A stretch of DNA of 64,000 bases from Rhodanobacter denitrificans (GCA_003241385.1 QFPO01000005.1:248001-312000), one strand, 5' to 3'; positions 53,274-63,462 are shown, counted from the stretch's first letter. Numbers and translations are program-made. Notes: generated by a model from the letters alone, not told the origin.

Positions 53274-54101
53274 TCAGCGTCGGCCGCGCGGCGGGCCGGG
53301 CCGGCGCTCGCGGTCCAGCGGCACGACCCAGTCGGCCCGCGCCGGTAGCACCGCCAGCGCATGGCGGCTGATCCGCTCGTAGTGCATCAGAAAGCGCCGC
53401 AGGGCCGGCGCGTCCATCGCCTGCGGTGCGCCGCGCCGATGCAGCGCCTGTTCCTGCTCGGTGCGCCAGCGCGTGACGACCGACCAGTCCGGCGCCTGCA
53501 GCATCACCAGACGATCCAGCCGCGCGGCCAGCTGCGCATGCTCGCCGGCGAGCTGCGCATTGGCGTAGCGCCGCCAGCGCCCGTCGCGATCCTCGCGGCG
53601 CTCCAGTGCATTGACCGGCGCGGCCAGCGCGGCGGCCGGCTCGGGCGGCACGCCGAGGCACCAGCCCTCGATCACGATCAGGGCCGGACGGCGCGTCACG
53701 CGCCGCCAGCGCGACGGCGGCAGCCGCGTGTCGGTGCCCTTGTCGAAGCGCGGCAGCCGCGCCGGCCGCGCCGTGCTCGCATGTCGCAGCGCCTCGATCG
53801 TCGCGAGCAGCAGCGCGACGTCGTGGGTGCCCGGCACGCCGCGCGTGCGCAGCAGCGGATGGACCTCGCGGGCGAGCCGGTTGCGGTCGCGCCGTCCGAA
53901 GTAGACGTCGTCCAGCGACAGGACCTGCGCCTCGACGCCGCGGGCCCGCGATGCGGCCGCCAACTGGCCGGCCAGCGTGCTCTTGCCGCTGCCCTGCAGA
54001 CCGCTCAGGCCGACCACGGTGGTGCCGCGCCGCGCCGGCGCCAGGCGGTCCAGCAGTGCCGCGACGAAGCCCGCATCCCAGGTGTTAGCATTTGCCGCCA
54101 T
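53274..54101 (-). CDS. Glycerate kinase-like P-loop kinase
   Basis: 275 residues. P-loop GLQGSGKST (34-42), a catalytic-region LSLDDVYFGRRDR and the downstream VIEGWCLGV strand place it with the D-glycerate 3-kinase/YggC group of the P-loop kinases (distinct from GlxK). It is cytosolic. Its ATG (54099-54101 on the minus strand) overlaps the ATG of the divergent pdxH by two bases, so each promoter must lie in the other's coding region unless a start is misplaced. The immediate context does not reveal the substrate. Confidence 0.85.
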   Translation of the reverse strand: MAANANTWDAGFVAALLDRLAPARRGTTVVGLSGLQGSGKSTLAGQLAAASRARGVEAQVLSLDDVYFGRRDRNRLAREVHPLLRTRGVPGTHDVALLLATIEALRHASTARPARLPRFDKGTDTRLPPSRWRRVTRRPALIVIEGWCLGVPPEPAAALAAPVNALERREDRDGRWRRYANAQLAGEHAQLAARLDRLVMLQAPDWSVVTRWRTEQEQALHRRGAPQAMDAPALRRFLMHYERISRHALAVLPARADWVVPLDRERRPGPPRGRR

Positions 54102-54723
54102 GACCGCATCTACACACTCTTCCGACGACGATCCACTCTATCAGCAGGCGATCGCCGGCTTCGCCGGGCTGCTCGCACAGGCCGAACAGGCCGGCGAGCC
54201 GGAGCCGACCGCGATGACGCTGGCGACCTGCGACGGCAACGGCCGCGTCTCTGCGCGGATCGTGCTGCTCAAGGCGGTCGACGCGGCGGGCTTCCGCTTC
54301 TTCACGAACTACGAGAGCGCCAAGGCGCAGCAGCTGGCGGCGCATCCGCAGGCGGCACTGTGCTTCCACTGGAAGCGGCTGCGCGAGCAGGTGCAGGTGC
54401 GCGTCGAAGGCCGCGTGCAGCGGCTGCCCGAGGCCGATTCGGACGCGTACTTCGCGAGCCGTCCGCGCGGCAGCCAGCTCGGCGCCTGGGCCTCGCGGCA
54501 GTCGCAGACCCTGCCCGATCGCGCGACGTTCGAGGCGCGCTACGCCGAAGCCGAGGGCCGCTATGCCGGTGCCGACGTGCCGCGCCCGCCGCACTGGGGC
54601 GGCTATGTGCTGGTGCCGGACCGCATCGAGTTCTGGTTCGGCGCCGAGTACCGCCTGCACGATCGCGATCTGTACGAGCGCGGCGAAGATGGACACTGGT
54701 CGCGGCGCAATCTGTATCCGTGA
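54100..54723 (+). CDS. pdxH: Pyridoxamine 5'-phosphate oxidase
   Basis: 207 residues. The flavin-binding signatures are obvious: RIVLLKAVDAAGFRFFTNYESAKA, the FHWKRLREQVQVRVEG strand and the C-terminal family signature with WSRRNLYP. It oxidises pyridoxine or pyridoxamine phosphate to PLP using FMN and oxygen. The next gene starts within its stop codon (TGATG). It shares overlapping start codons with the divergent kinase. Confidence 0.95.
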   Translation: MTASTHSSDDDPLYQQAIAGFAGLLAQAEQAGEPEPTAMTLATCDGNGRVSARIVLLKAVDAAGFRFFTNYESAKAQQLAAHPQAALCFHWKRLREQVQVRVEGRVQRLPEADSDAYFASRPRGSQLGAWASRQSQTLPDRATFEARYAEAEGRYAGADVPRPPHWGGYVLVPDRIEFWFGAEYRLHDRDLYERGEDGHWSRRNLYP

Positions 54724-55514
54724 TGGCCGGCCCGCGGCGCATCGTCTGCCTGACCGAGGAGCCGACCGAAGTCCTCTACGCGATCGGCGAGCAGGACCGC
54801 ATCGTCGGCATCTCCGGCTTCACGGTGCGGCCGCCGGCGGCGCGGCGCGAGAAGCCGAAGGTGTCGGCGTTCACCAGCGCGAAGATCGACGCGATCCTCG
54901 CGCTCGAGCCCGATCTGGCGATCGGTTTCTCGGACATCCAGGCCGACATCGCCCAGGCGCTGATCCGCGCCGGCGTCGAGGTCTGGATCAGCAATCACCG
55001 CAGCGTCGAAGGTATCGTCGACTACATACGCCGGCTCGGCGGCCTGGTCGGTGCGGCGGCCGCCGCCGAACTCCTGGCGGCACGCGCCGAGGCGCATCTG
55101 GCCGCCGTGCGCCGGGCCGGCGAGCGCCTGCCATACCGGCCGCGCGTCTACTTCGAGGAATGGGACGATCCGCCGATCACCGGCATCCGCTGGGTCGCCG
55201 AGCTGATCCGCATCGCCGGCGGCGAGGACGTGTTCCCCGAACGCGCGATGGAACCGCTGGCGCGGGCGCGGATCCTCGCCGACTCCGGAGAGGTCGTCGC
55301 GCGCGCACCGGACCTGATCGTCGGCTCGTGGTGCGGCAAGCGCTTCCGGCCCGAGCAGGTCGCCGCGCGGCCGGGCTGGGACGCGATTCCGGCGGTCGTC
55401 AACGGCCAGATCCACGAGATCAAGTCGCCGATCATCCTGCAGCCCGGGCCGGCCGCGCTGTTCGACGGGCTCGACGCATTGCACCAGCTGATCGCGACGG
55501 TCGCGCTTTCTTGA
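54723..55514 (+). CDS. BtuF-like cobalamin/metal-binding protein lacking a signal peptide
   Basis: 263 residues from ATG 54723, overlapping the pdxH stop by one base (TGATG). It has the class III periplasmic binding-protein fold: an opening strand RIVCLTEEPTEVLYAIG, the helix/strand YFEEWDDPPITGIRWVAELIRIAGG and DLIVGSWCGKRFRPEQV, with Trp and Arg residues typical of the cobalamin-binding type. No signal peptide or lipobox precedes the fold, unlike BtuF, so it may be cytosolic; an alternative upstream start within pdxH gives no signal either. Translational coupling to pdxH suggests a vitamin-cofactor link. Confidence 0.83.
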   Translation: MAGPRRIVCLTEEPTEVLYAIGEQDRIVGISGFTVRPPAARREKPKVSAFTSAKIDAILALEPDLAIGFSDIQADIAQALIRAGVEVWISNHRSVEGIVDYIRRLGGLVGAAAAAELLAARAEAHLAAVRRAGERLPYRPRVYFEEWDDPPITGIRWVAELIRIAGGEDVFPERAMEPLARARILADSGEVVARAPDLIVGSWCGKRFRPEQVAARPGWDAIPAVVNGQIHEIKSPIILQPGPAALFDGLDALHQLIATVALS

Positions 55515-55579
55515 GATACCGCTCATAATGCGTCGCTGGCTTCTAAAGGCTGGCAACACTATCAAGGAGAAGAGTTCTT

Positions 55580-56560
55580 ATGGGTCGTTTCATATTATTT
55601 TTTGTTGCATTGTTTTGTTTTTTTTTGGGCAAAGCCGAGGCGGTAAATCAACAAACTATCTGCCTTTCTGATCCTGTGCCGGCGGGTTGGATTGTGGCTA
55701 GTAGGGAGTACAATATAAGTACCTGCAATACTCCATACGCTCCTGTCTTCAATCAGGGTAACTTGGTTACCATCTATCAGTACGACAATCTTCCGGTTGG
55801 TGCCAACCTTACCGTTTGTTATGACACGGTTGCGCCGCCAGGCTGGACGATTAATAGCACATTTCTATCTGCGACTTGTAAGAGTATCTATGGTGGCGCT
55901 GTTCCTAATCCCAGCGCGATGAGTATTTCACATACTAGCTGCGTCAACCAAAGCGCCTCTTCTTGCTATCCATCGCAGCCGGCTACCATATCTGCGACCC
56001 CAACTTCGGTGGTTGTTCCTTACGCGCAATCATCGGGCAGCACATCGGTCAGCTACAGCAATCCAAGTGGTGGCACTACCTGCATATGGACCCAAAATAC
56101 CGGTGGGTCAGTTTCTCTCTGGCATTGTGGAGGTAATTCGGGGAGTAATATAACCTGGACTTATGTTCCGGTCGGTGGAAGCACTAATTTTTACCTTTCA
56201 AACAGCTCGACTTCATCATCTCCAGTTATTGCCTCGGTCGCGGTGAGTGGCGTTGCAGGCGCGCAACCGGCCTTTTCTGTAAATCCTATCAAGGTTAAGG
56301 TTCCCGCTGGTCAGACAGTAGGAAGCACTGTGGTTAGTTGGGATACCAGTCAGTCCGGCTACAGTAACTCGTGTATTTGGATTCAAAATACAGGTGGGGC
56401 TGTCCAGCTCTGGTCCTGCAATGGAGCATCTGGAACTCTGACTTGGCCTTATGTGCCTTTGGGTGGGAGCACGACGTTCTTTTTGACGCCAGGCTCCACG
56501 TCGGCTACTCCGGTTCTCGCAACTGCGGTTGCATCTTCAAACGTACTCGGGGGCGGTTAA
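55580..56560 (+). CDS. Secreted protein with two Ig-like repeats, AT-rich and probably acquired
   Basis: 326 residues. A strong ribosome site (AAGGAG) and a Sec signal (MGRFILFFVALFCFFLGKAEA) are followed by a Cys-rich part (~25-130) and two homologous ~95-residue repeats: one with ATISATPTSVVVPY..., the other with FSVNPIKVKVPAGQT.... Each contains CIW(T/I)QNTGG, an L-W-x-C motif, W(T/P)YVP(V/L)GGST and a Ser/Thr-rich end. Codon use and GC content are clearly lower than in every neighbour, which points to recent transfer. No family is recognised; adhesion or carbohydrate binding are possibilities. Confidence 0.8.
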   Translation: MGRFILFFVALFCFFLGKAEAVNQQTICLSDPVPAGWIVASREYNISTCNTPYAPVFNQGNLVTIYQYDNLPVGANLTVCYDTVAPPGWTINSTFLSATCKSIYGGAVPNPSAMSISHTSCVNQSASSCYPSQPATISATPTSVVVPYAQSSGSTSVSYSNPSGGTTCIWTQNTGGSVSLWHCGGNSGSNITWTYVPVGGSTNFYLSNSSTSSSPVIASVAVSGVAGAQPAFSVNPIKVKVPAGQTVGSTVVSWDTSQSGYSNSCIWIQNTGGAVQLWSCNGASGTLTWPYVPLGGSTTFFLTPGSTSATPVLATAVASSNVLGGG

Positions 56561-56565
56561 AGCAT

Positions 56566-56599
56566 GGGGGCTCGCCCGCGAGCCCCCTCTCTCTTTCTC
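56566..56599 (+). terminator. Rho-independent terminator after the secreted-protein gene
   Basis: Perfect 10-base arms GGGGGCTCGC (56566-56575) and GCGAGCCCCC (56578-56587), two-base centre, then a TCTCTCTTTCTCT pyrimidine tract, five bases after the stop codon. Confidence 0.85.
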
Positions 56600-56620
56600 T
56601 AGTCGAGACGTGAAAGATAG

Positions 56621-57877
56621 ATGATAAATCTTGATGTCAGACGGTCGTGGTCGATTCATGCGCAGGCATTTTCGGATGCCCAACCGTTTCGCCACGCGGT
56701 GATCCCCGACTTCCTCGACCGTTCGCTGTGCGAGGGCCTGCTCGCCGACTTTCCAGGTTTCGAGGCGCGCCACGCGCTCAACGAGATGGGGCAGGTCGGC
56801 GGCAAGGCGGTGCGCATGGACGTGCGGGACATCTCCGACGCGTACCGCAGACTCGATGCCTATCTGCAGACCGAGGACTTCCTCGGTCTGGTCTCGCGGA
56901 TCACCGGCATTCCCGATCTGCTCTACGATCCGGACTACATCGGCGGCGGCACCCACGAGAACCGCAACGGCCAGAGTCTGGATGCGCACGTGGACTTCAA
57001 CTACCACCCGCGCACGCGCTGGCACCGGCGCATCAATCTGATCGTCTATCTCAACCCGGTCTGGGAAGACGGTTGGGGCGGTGCGCTGGAGCTGCACGCC
57101 GATCCGTGGAACGACGCCGACGAGCGCAGCGTGCGTATCGCGCCGACGTTCAATACCTGCGCCTTGTTCGAGACCACCGAGCACTCCTGGCACGGCTTCT
57201 CGACGATCGACCTGCCCGAGTCGGCGGCCGGTCTGTCGCGCAAATCGTTCGCGATCTATCTGTATACGCGCGAGCGTCCGCCCGAGCAGGCCGCGCCACC
57301 GCACGGCACGATCTACGTGCCCGAGGCGATGCCGCGGAACTGGACCGCCGGTCGCGTGCTGCAGGACGCCGACGTCGGCGACGCGCGGCGGCGTTTCACG
57401 CGGCTGCGCACGCAGTTGCGCTATCTGTACGACCGCGAGCGCCAGTTCGGCGCGCAGATCCAGGCGCTGGAGCATGCGTTGGAAGAGGCGCGTGCCGCGC
57501 AGCGGCTGCCGCTGCAGGGATATGCCACGCAGCCGCACGGCGTCGGCGGGCTGTGGCCGGACGGCTGGGTCGGACCGGCGCTCGAGGCGACGTTCGTGCC
57601 GACGCGCGCGGCCCGGTCATTGGAGCTGACGATCTGGACGCCGCCGCAGATCGGCCAGGCGGCGAAGCTCGACGTCGCCATCGGTGCGGAACGGGTCGAG
57701 CACACGCTGCGTCCCGGTGCCCGCACCACGCTGCGATTGCCGCTGCGAGTGCGTGCGGACACCCCGGTGAGTCTGAAGATCCGCAGCGACCGCAGCTGGA
57801 CGCCGGCCGCCGACGGCGGTTCCGGCGATCAGCGCGCCCTGGTGTTCCGCCTGCTCGAAGCGGTGCTGGTGCACTGA
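56621..57877 (+). CDS. 2OG-Fe(II) oxygenase, prolyl-hydroxylase-like
   Basis: 418 residues. The N-terminal half is a double-stranded beta-helix dioxygenase: H123-x-D125 (DAHVDFNYHP), distal H191 (HSWHGF) and R207 (RKSFAIYLY) as the 2-oxoglutarate ligand. Residues ~250-310 are a coiled coil, and ~315-418 form a beta-rich C-terminal domain (TFVPTRAARSLELTIWTPP). Similar proteins accompany glycosyltransferases and modify surface polymers or toxins, but the substrate is not known. It lies just after the terminator of the AT-rich secreted-protein gene, yet has GC-rich codons like the rest of the chromosome. Confidence 0.88.
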   Translation: MINLDVRRSWSIHAQAFSDAQPFRHAVIPDFLDRSLCEGLLADFPGFEARHALNEMGQVGGKAVRMDVRDISDAYRRLDAYLQTEDFLGLVSRITGIPDLLYDPDYIGGGTHENRNGQSLDAHVDFNYHPRTRWHRRINLIVYLNPVWEDGWGGALELHADPWNDADERSVRIAPTFNTCALFETTEHSWHGFSTIDLPESAAGLSRKSFAIYLYTRERPPEQAAPPHGTIYVPEAMPRNWTAGRVLQDADVGDARRRFTRLRTQLRYLYDRERQFGAQIQALEHALEEARAAQRLPLQGYATQPHGVGGLWPDGWVGPALEATFVPTRAARSLELTIWTPPQIGQAAKLDVAIGAERVEHTLRPGARTTLRLPLRVRADTPVSLKIRSDRSWTPAADGGSGDQRALVFRLLEAVLVH

Positions 57878-57901
57878 GCCCCGGCAGCGGTGGGCGCGAT
57901 C

Positions 57902-58345
57902 TCAGTCGGCCGGGAACTCGCGCTGGAAACGCACCGTCTCGGCCTTGCCGTTTTCGGGTGTGACATCCAGCGAGAAGCGCAGCGTGTCGGGACGGCGCAG
58001 CGGGAAGGTCGCCAGGTAGTCGATCGTGTCCTCGCCGCGCACCTCGTTCAAGCGCAGCGGGCGCGGCTCGCCGAGCAGATTCTGTACCGTGCCGGCGATC
58101 CGCGCCGTGACGGCGGGGTCGCCCGCAGCGGCGTCCTTGCGCCGGACGATCACGGTCAGCAGACCCTGCCGGTCGCTGCGCTCGATGCCGTAGCGGCGTG
58201 CGACCTCCGGATGCAGCTGGTCGGCCGACAGCACGCTGTAGAGAATCGTGTGATCGGCCGTCTCGTGCTGCTGCGCCGGGGCGGGCATGGCGGCCAGGCC
58301 GCCGAGCGCGAACGATGCGGCGAGCAGGAGGCGTAGTGCGGTCAT
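57902..58345 (-). CDS. DUF4426-family secreted protein
   Basis: 147 residues from ATG 58345, overlapping the yggT stop (ATGA). A Sec signal (MTALRLLLAASFALGGLAAMPAPA) precedes a ~120-residue beta-sandwich-like domain (HTILYSVLSADQLHPEVARRYGIERS, then the LRFSLDVTPENGKAETVRFQREF end). DUF4426 genes are usually the last gene of the yggS-proC-yggT operon, as here. Function unknown. Confidence 0.88.
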   Translation of the reverse strand: MTALRLLLAASFALGGLAAMPAPAQQHETADHTILYSVLSADQLHPEVARRYGIERSDRQGLLTVIVRRKDAAAGDPAVTARIAGTVQNLLGEPRPLRLNEVRGEDTIDYLATFPLRRPDTLRFSLDVTPENGKAETVRFQREFPAD

Positions 58346-58920
58346 GCGCCGCGCGCCAAGCCGGTGCCGAGGTCGAGCAGCGGCTGCACCAGCAGCACGC
58401 GCGCCAGCGTGATCAGCAGCCAGGCGACCATCGGCGAGAAGTCCAGCCCGCCGAGCGACGGCAGGATCCGCTGCAGCGGGCGCAGCAGCGGATCGGTCAG
58501 CTGGTAGATCAGCGGCACGATCGGGTGGCGCGTGTTGCCGGGAAAGAAGCTCAGCAGGATGCGCACGATGATCAGCGCCATGTACAGCAGCAGCACGAAA
58601 CCGATCAGGTCGGCGACCGCCATGACCGCCAGGCCGACCAGCTTCGGCGCGACGCCGGCCAGCGCGAACAGCAGCGCCAGTTGGATCGCGCTCAGCAGCC
58701 AGGCCAGCAGCACGCCGGCGACGTCGAGGTTGCGCCACGACGGCACCACGCGGCGCAGCGGCATCAGCACCGGGTTGGTGGCCTTGTAGAGGAACTGGCA
58801 GATCGGGTTGTAGAAGTTCGCGCGCACCATCTGCAGCAGCACGCGCAGCACGACCAGCGTGATCAGCGCGCCGAACACGAAGCGGATCAGGATCTGGCCG
58901 GCATCGGCGAAGTAGCTCAT
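58342..58920 (-). CDS. yggT: YggT-family integral membrane protein
   Basis: 192 residues with two YggT repeats of two membrane helices each (VPLIYQLTDPLLRPLQRILPSLGGLDFSPMVAWLL in the second). The family is associated with osmotic or turgor control and, in some bacteria, cell division. It starts 13 bases after the end of proC and overlaps DUF4426. Confidence 0.92.
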   Translation of the reverse strand: MSYFADAGQILIRFVFGALITLVVLRVLLQMVRANFYNPICQFLYKATNPVLMPLRRVVPSWRNLDVAGVLLAWLLSAIQLALLFALAGVAPKLVGLAVMAVADLIGFVLLLYMALIIVRILLSFFPGNTRHPIVPLIYQLTDPLLRPLQRILPSLGGLDFSPMVAWLLITLARVLLVQPLLDLGTGLARGA

Positions 58921-58933
58921 CGGGGAGGTCCGT

Positions 58934-59761
58934 TCAGGGCGGGGTCGACGACAGCTCGCGTCCGCGCCGGACCGCGGCGTCGACCGCGGCGGCGACCAGA
59001 TCGCGGAAACCGCCGGCGGCGAACGCGTCGAGCGCCGCCTGCGTGGTGCCGCCGGGCGAGGTCACGCGCTCGCGCTGCGTGGACGGCGACACGTCGCCTT
59101 CGACCAGCATGCGGCCAGCGCCGAGGCAGGTCTGCGCAGCCAGCGCGCGCGCAACCTCACGCGGCAGGCCCTGCGCGACCGCGGCATCCTCGAGCGCTTC
59201 GACCAGCAGGAAGAAATAGGCCGGCCCGGAGCCCGACAGCGCGGTGACCGCGTCCATCAGCGACTCCTGCGCGATCCAGGCGGTGCGTCCGGCGGCGCCG
59301 AGCAGCGCCTCGGCCAGTGCGCGCTGCCGTTCGTCGACCGCGGCGTTGGCGATCAGGCCGGTCGCGCCGGCGCCGATCATCGCCGGCGTGTTCGGCATCG
59401 CACGCACGATCGGAAAGCCGCCGCCGAGCCAGGCGTCGATCTGGTCGATCCGCACGCCGGCCGCGATCGACACGATCAGCGGACGGCGCCCGGCCAGCGC
59501 GGCCTGCACCTGCGCGCAGGCCGTGCGCAGCACCTGCGGCTTGACCGCGAGCACGATCAGGTCGGCGCCGGCGACGGCCGCGGCGGCCTCGGCGTGGACC
59601 TGCGCGCCGAAATCGGCCGCCAGCTGCGCGCGGCGCGCAGCGTCCGGCTCGGCCACCGCGATGCTCGCGGCGAGCGCGTCGCCGCGGCGCAAGGCGCCGA
59701 TCAGGCTGTAGGCCATGTTGCCGCCGCCGACGAAGGCGACTGCGGGTAGGGATGAGGTCAT
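58934..59761 (-). CDS. proC: Pyrroline-5-carboxylate reductase
   Basis: 275 residues. Rossmann start AFVGGGNMAYSLIGAL, VLAVKPQVL, and the C-terminal ProC signature (LSGSGPAYFFLLVEALEDAAV, then VTSPGGTTQAALDAF) are all present. It reduces P5C to proline with NAD(P)H, the last step of proline synthesis. Second gene of the yggS-proC-yggT-DUF4426 operon. Confidence 0.96.
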   Translation of the reverse strand: MTSSLPAVAFVGGGNMAYSLIGALRRGDALAASIAVAEPDAARRAQLAADFGAQVHAEAAAAVAGADLIVLAVKPQVLRTACAQVQAALAGRRPLIVSIAAGVRIDQIDAWLGGGFPIVRAMPNTPAMIGAGATGLIANAAVDERQRALAEALLGAAGRTAWIAQESLMDAVTALSGSGPAYFFLLVEALEDAAVAQGLPREVARALAAQTCLGAGRMLVEGDVSPSTQRERVTSPGGTTQAALDAFAAGGFRDLVAAAVDAAVRRGRELSSTPP

Positions 59762-59831
59762 GCGAGAACCGCCGCCGCAGGGTCAGGCGCGAAGGATAGC
59801 AAGACGTCCGCCGCCGGCATCGGGCGCGCGC

Positions 59832-60512
59832 TCAGCGGCGCGCGCCGAACAGCGCGGTGCCGATGCGGACCAGGGTGGAGCCGGCGGCGATCGCGTCCTC
59901 GAAGTCGGCCGACATGCCGAGCGACAGCGTGTCGACGCCGGCATGCATATCGCGCAGTTGCTCGAACAGCCGATGCATGCGCGCGAATGCGTCACGGCGG
60001 CGCTCGATCTCCGGCCACGGTGCCGGAATCGCCATCAGCCCGCGCAGGCGCAGGCGCGGCTGCCGCGCGACCGCCGCGGCGAGATCCCCGATCTCCTCGG
60101 GGCGGCAGCCGGACTTGCTGGCTTCCTCGTCGATGTCGACCTGGATCAGCACGTTGAGCGGCGGCCGGTCGGCCGGCCGGTAGTGCGCCAGCGGTTCGAC
60201 CAGCTTGGCGCGATCGAGCGTATGCAGCCAGTCGAAATGCCGTGCGGCCTCGCGGCACTTGTTCGACTGCAGCGCGCCGATCAGATGCCAGATCAGCGGC
60301 AGGTCGGCGAGCTCGGCCTGCTTGGCCAGCGCCTCCTGCACGTAGTTCTCGCCGAACGCGCGCTGGCCGGCCGCGGCCAGCGCACGGATCGCCGCGGCGC
60401 TCTGGCCCTTGCTGACCGCGAGCAGGTCGACGCCGCCGGGCCGGCCGGCGGCCTGGGCGGCGAGCGCGATGCGGCGCTCGATCGCGGCGTAGGCGGTGTC
60501 CGATTCGCTCAT
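59832..60512 (-). CDS. yggS: PLP homeostasis protein YggS/PipY
   Basis: 226 residues from ATG 60512. The PLP lysine is K35 in LLAVSKGQ, followed by FGENYVQE, WHLIGALQSNK and the LSLGMSADFEDAI motif of the single-domain alanine-racemase-fold YggS family. It binds PLP without a known catalytic activity and stabilises vitamin B6 and amino-acid pools. First gene of the operon and divergent from pilT, the usual order. Confidence 0.94.
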   Translation of the reverse strand: MSESDTAYAAIERRIALAAQAAGRPGGVDLLAVSKGQSAAAIRALAAAGQRAFGENYVQEALAKQAELADLPLIWHLIGALQSNKCREAARHFDWLHTLDRAKLVEPLAHYRPADRPPLNVLIQVDIDEEASKSGCRPEEIGDLAAAVARQPRLRLRGLMAIPAPWPEIERRRDAFARMHRLFEQLRDMHAGVDTLSLGMSADFEDAIAAGSTLVRIGTALFGARR

Positions 60513-60668
60513 CGCGGCCGGTCCGCCTCGCCGGCGACGACGGCGCATGCCGCGCCGACCGGGTGCCCGCAGGCGGCCCAACCCGCGGCGCGCCGCGGCG
60601 CCGTACTTCTCGGTTCAAATCGCATGACTGGCTCTATACTGCCGCGCATCGGCAACGGGGAGTGTTCG

Positions 60669-61706
60669 ATGGACATCGCGGAACTGCTGGCATTCTCGGT
60701 CAAGAACAAGGCGTCGGACCTGCACTTGTCGGCGGGCCTGCCTCCGATGATCCGCGTCGATGGCGACGTGCGGCGCATCAACATCCCCTCGCTCGACCAC
60801 AAGCAGATCCACGGACTGATCTACGACATCATGTCCGACAAGCAGCGCCGTGACTACGAGGAGTTCCTCGAGGTCGACTTCTCGTTCGAGATCCCCGGCC
60901 TGGCGCGCTTTCGCGTCAACGCATTCAACCAGAACCGCGGCGCCGGCGCGGTGTTCCGGACGATTCCGTCCGAGGTGCTGACGCTCGAAGACCTGGGCTG
61001 CCCGAAGGTCTTCAAGGAGCTGATCGAACAGCCGCAGGGCCTGATCCTCGTGACCGGCCCGACCGGCTCGGGCAAGTCGACGACGCTGGCGGCGATGGTC
61101 GACCACGTCAACAAGAACGAGTACGCGCACATCCTCAGCGTCGAGGACCCGATCGAGTTCGTGCACACCTCGCAGAAGTGCCTGATCAACCAGCGCGAGG
61201 TGCACCGCGACACGCACGGCTTCAACGAGGCGCTGCGCTCGGCGCTGCGCGAGGACCCGGACTACATCCTGGTCGGCGAGCTGCGCGACTTGGAGACGAT
61301 CCGGCTGGCGCTGACCGCCGCCGAGACCGGCCACCTGGTGTTCGCAACGCTGCACACCAGCTCGGCGGCCAAGACGATCGACCGCATCATCGACGTGTTC
61401 CCGGCCGGCGAGAAGCCGATGGTGCGCTCGATGCTGTCGGAGAGCCTGCGCGCGGTGATCTCGCAGAGCCTGCTCAAGAAGGTCGGCGGCGGCCGCATCG
61501 CGGCGCACGAGATCATGGTCGGCATCCCGGCGATCCGCAATCTGATCCGCGAGGACAAGGTCGCCCAGATGTACTCGGCGATCCAGACCGGCCAGCAGCA
61601 CGGCATGCAGACGCTCGACCAGTGCCTGCAGGATCTGGTGCGGCGCGGCCTGGTCACGCGCCAGCAGGCGATCGGCTACGCCAAGAACAAGGACATCTTC
61701 AAGTAA
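60669..61706 (+). CDS. pilT: Type IV pilus retraction ATPase PilT
   Basis: 345 residues, the standard length. Walker A GPTGSGKST (130-138), Asp box with DYILVGELRD, Walker B and the AIRNLIRE motif specific for PilT are visible. It powers retraction of type IV pili for twitching motility, natural transformation and surface sensing; cytosolic hexamer. The usual partner pilU is not the next gene here. Confidence 0.96.
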   Translation: MDIAELLAFSVKNKASDLHLSAGLPPMIRVDGDVRRINIPSLDHKQIHGLIYDIMSDKQRRDYEEFLEVDFSFEIPGLARFRVNAFNQNRGAGAVFRTIPSEVLTLEDLGCPKVFKELIEQPQGLILVTGPTGSGKSTTLAAMVDHVNKNEYAHILSVEDPIEFVHTSQKCLINQREVHRDTHGFNEALRSALREDPDYILVGELRDLETIRLALTAAETGHLVFATLHTSSAAKTIDRIIDVFPAGEKPMVRSMLSESLRAVISQSLLKKVGGGRIAAHEIMVGIPAIRNLIREDKVAQMYSAIQTGQQHGMQTLDQCLQDLVRRGLVTRQQAIGYAKNKDIFK

Positions 61707-61793
61707 TCGCGTCCGGGCCGGCGCGCTGCGCAGGCCCTTGGCCGCAGCCGCCGTCGCGCCGATAATGCGCGCCTCTTTTCGGCGGACGCGGCG

Positions 61794-62882
<1,089 letters not shown>

Positions 62883-63040
62883 CCGCGGCTGCCCGTCGCG
62901 ACGGTTTCGTCGGCGGGCACGGGCGGTCCGGCGGCGCGCCGGCCCGCAACCGCTGCGGATCAGCGCCTCTCCGTCCGCCTATACAGCTTCCTTGCGGCGC
63001 GCTGATAGAATGCGCCGCAGCCCAACCCAGGATTCGAGCC

Positions 63041-63436
63041 ATGCAAGAGATCCCCGGCGATCTGAAGTTCATGAAGTCCCACGAGTGGGCCCGTGTCGAG
63101 GACAACGGCACCGTCACGGTCGGCATTTCCGACCATGCGCAGAGCCTGCTCGGCGATCTGGTCTACGTCGAGCTGCCGAGCGTCGGCGACGAGGTGCAGG
63201 CCGGCAACGCCTGCGCGGTGGTCGAGTCGGTCAAGGCCGCCTCGGACGTCTATACGCCCGTCAGCGGCGAGATCGTCGCGGTCAACGAGTCGCTGGCCGA
63301 CAAGCCCGAGACGATCAACGAAGACGCCTACGGCGACGGTTGGCTGTTCGTCGTCAAGGCCAGCAGCCGCGACGAGTTGCAGGAACTGCTCGACCCGGAC
63401 GCCTACGCCGAACTGGTCGAGAACGAAGAGCACTGA
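63041..63436 (+). CDS. gcvH: Glycine cleavage system H protein
   Basis: 131 residues. Lipoyl attachment lysine K65 in VVESVKAASDV, with the hammerhead fold around it and the usual C-terminal helix (EELLDPDAYAELVENEEH-like). Carries the aminomethyl group between P, T and L proteins. A strong terminator separates it from gcvPA. Confidence 0.97.
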   Translation: MQEIPGDLKFMKSHEWARVEDNGTVTVGISDHAQSLLGDLVYVELPSVGDEVQAGNACAVVESVKAASDVYTPVSGEIVAVNESLADKPETINEDAYGDGWLFVVKASSRDELQELLDPDAYAELVENEEH

Positions 63437-63462
63437 CCGCATCACGTCGGGCGACCGAACGG

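Noticed and set aside
61707..61793. Glycine riboswitch before gcvT
   Set aside because: Only 87 bases between pilT and gcvT and no aptamer-like conserved stems.
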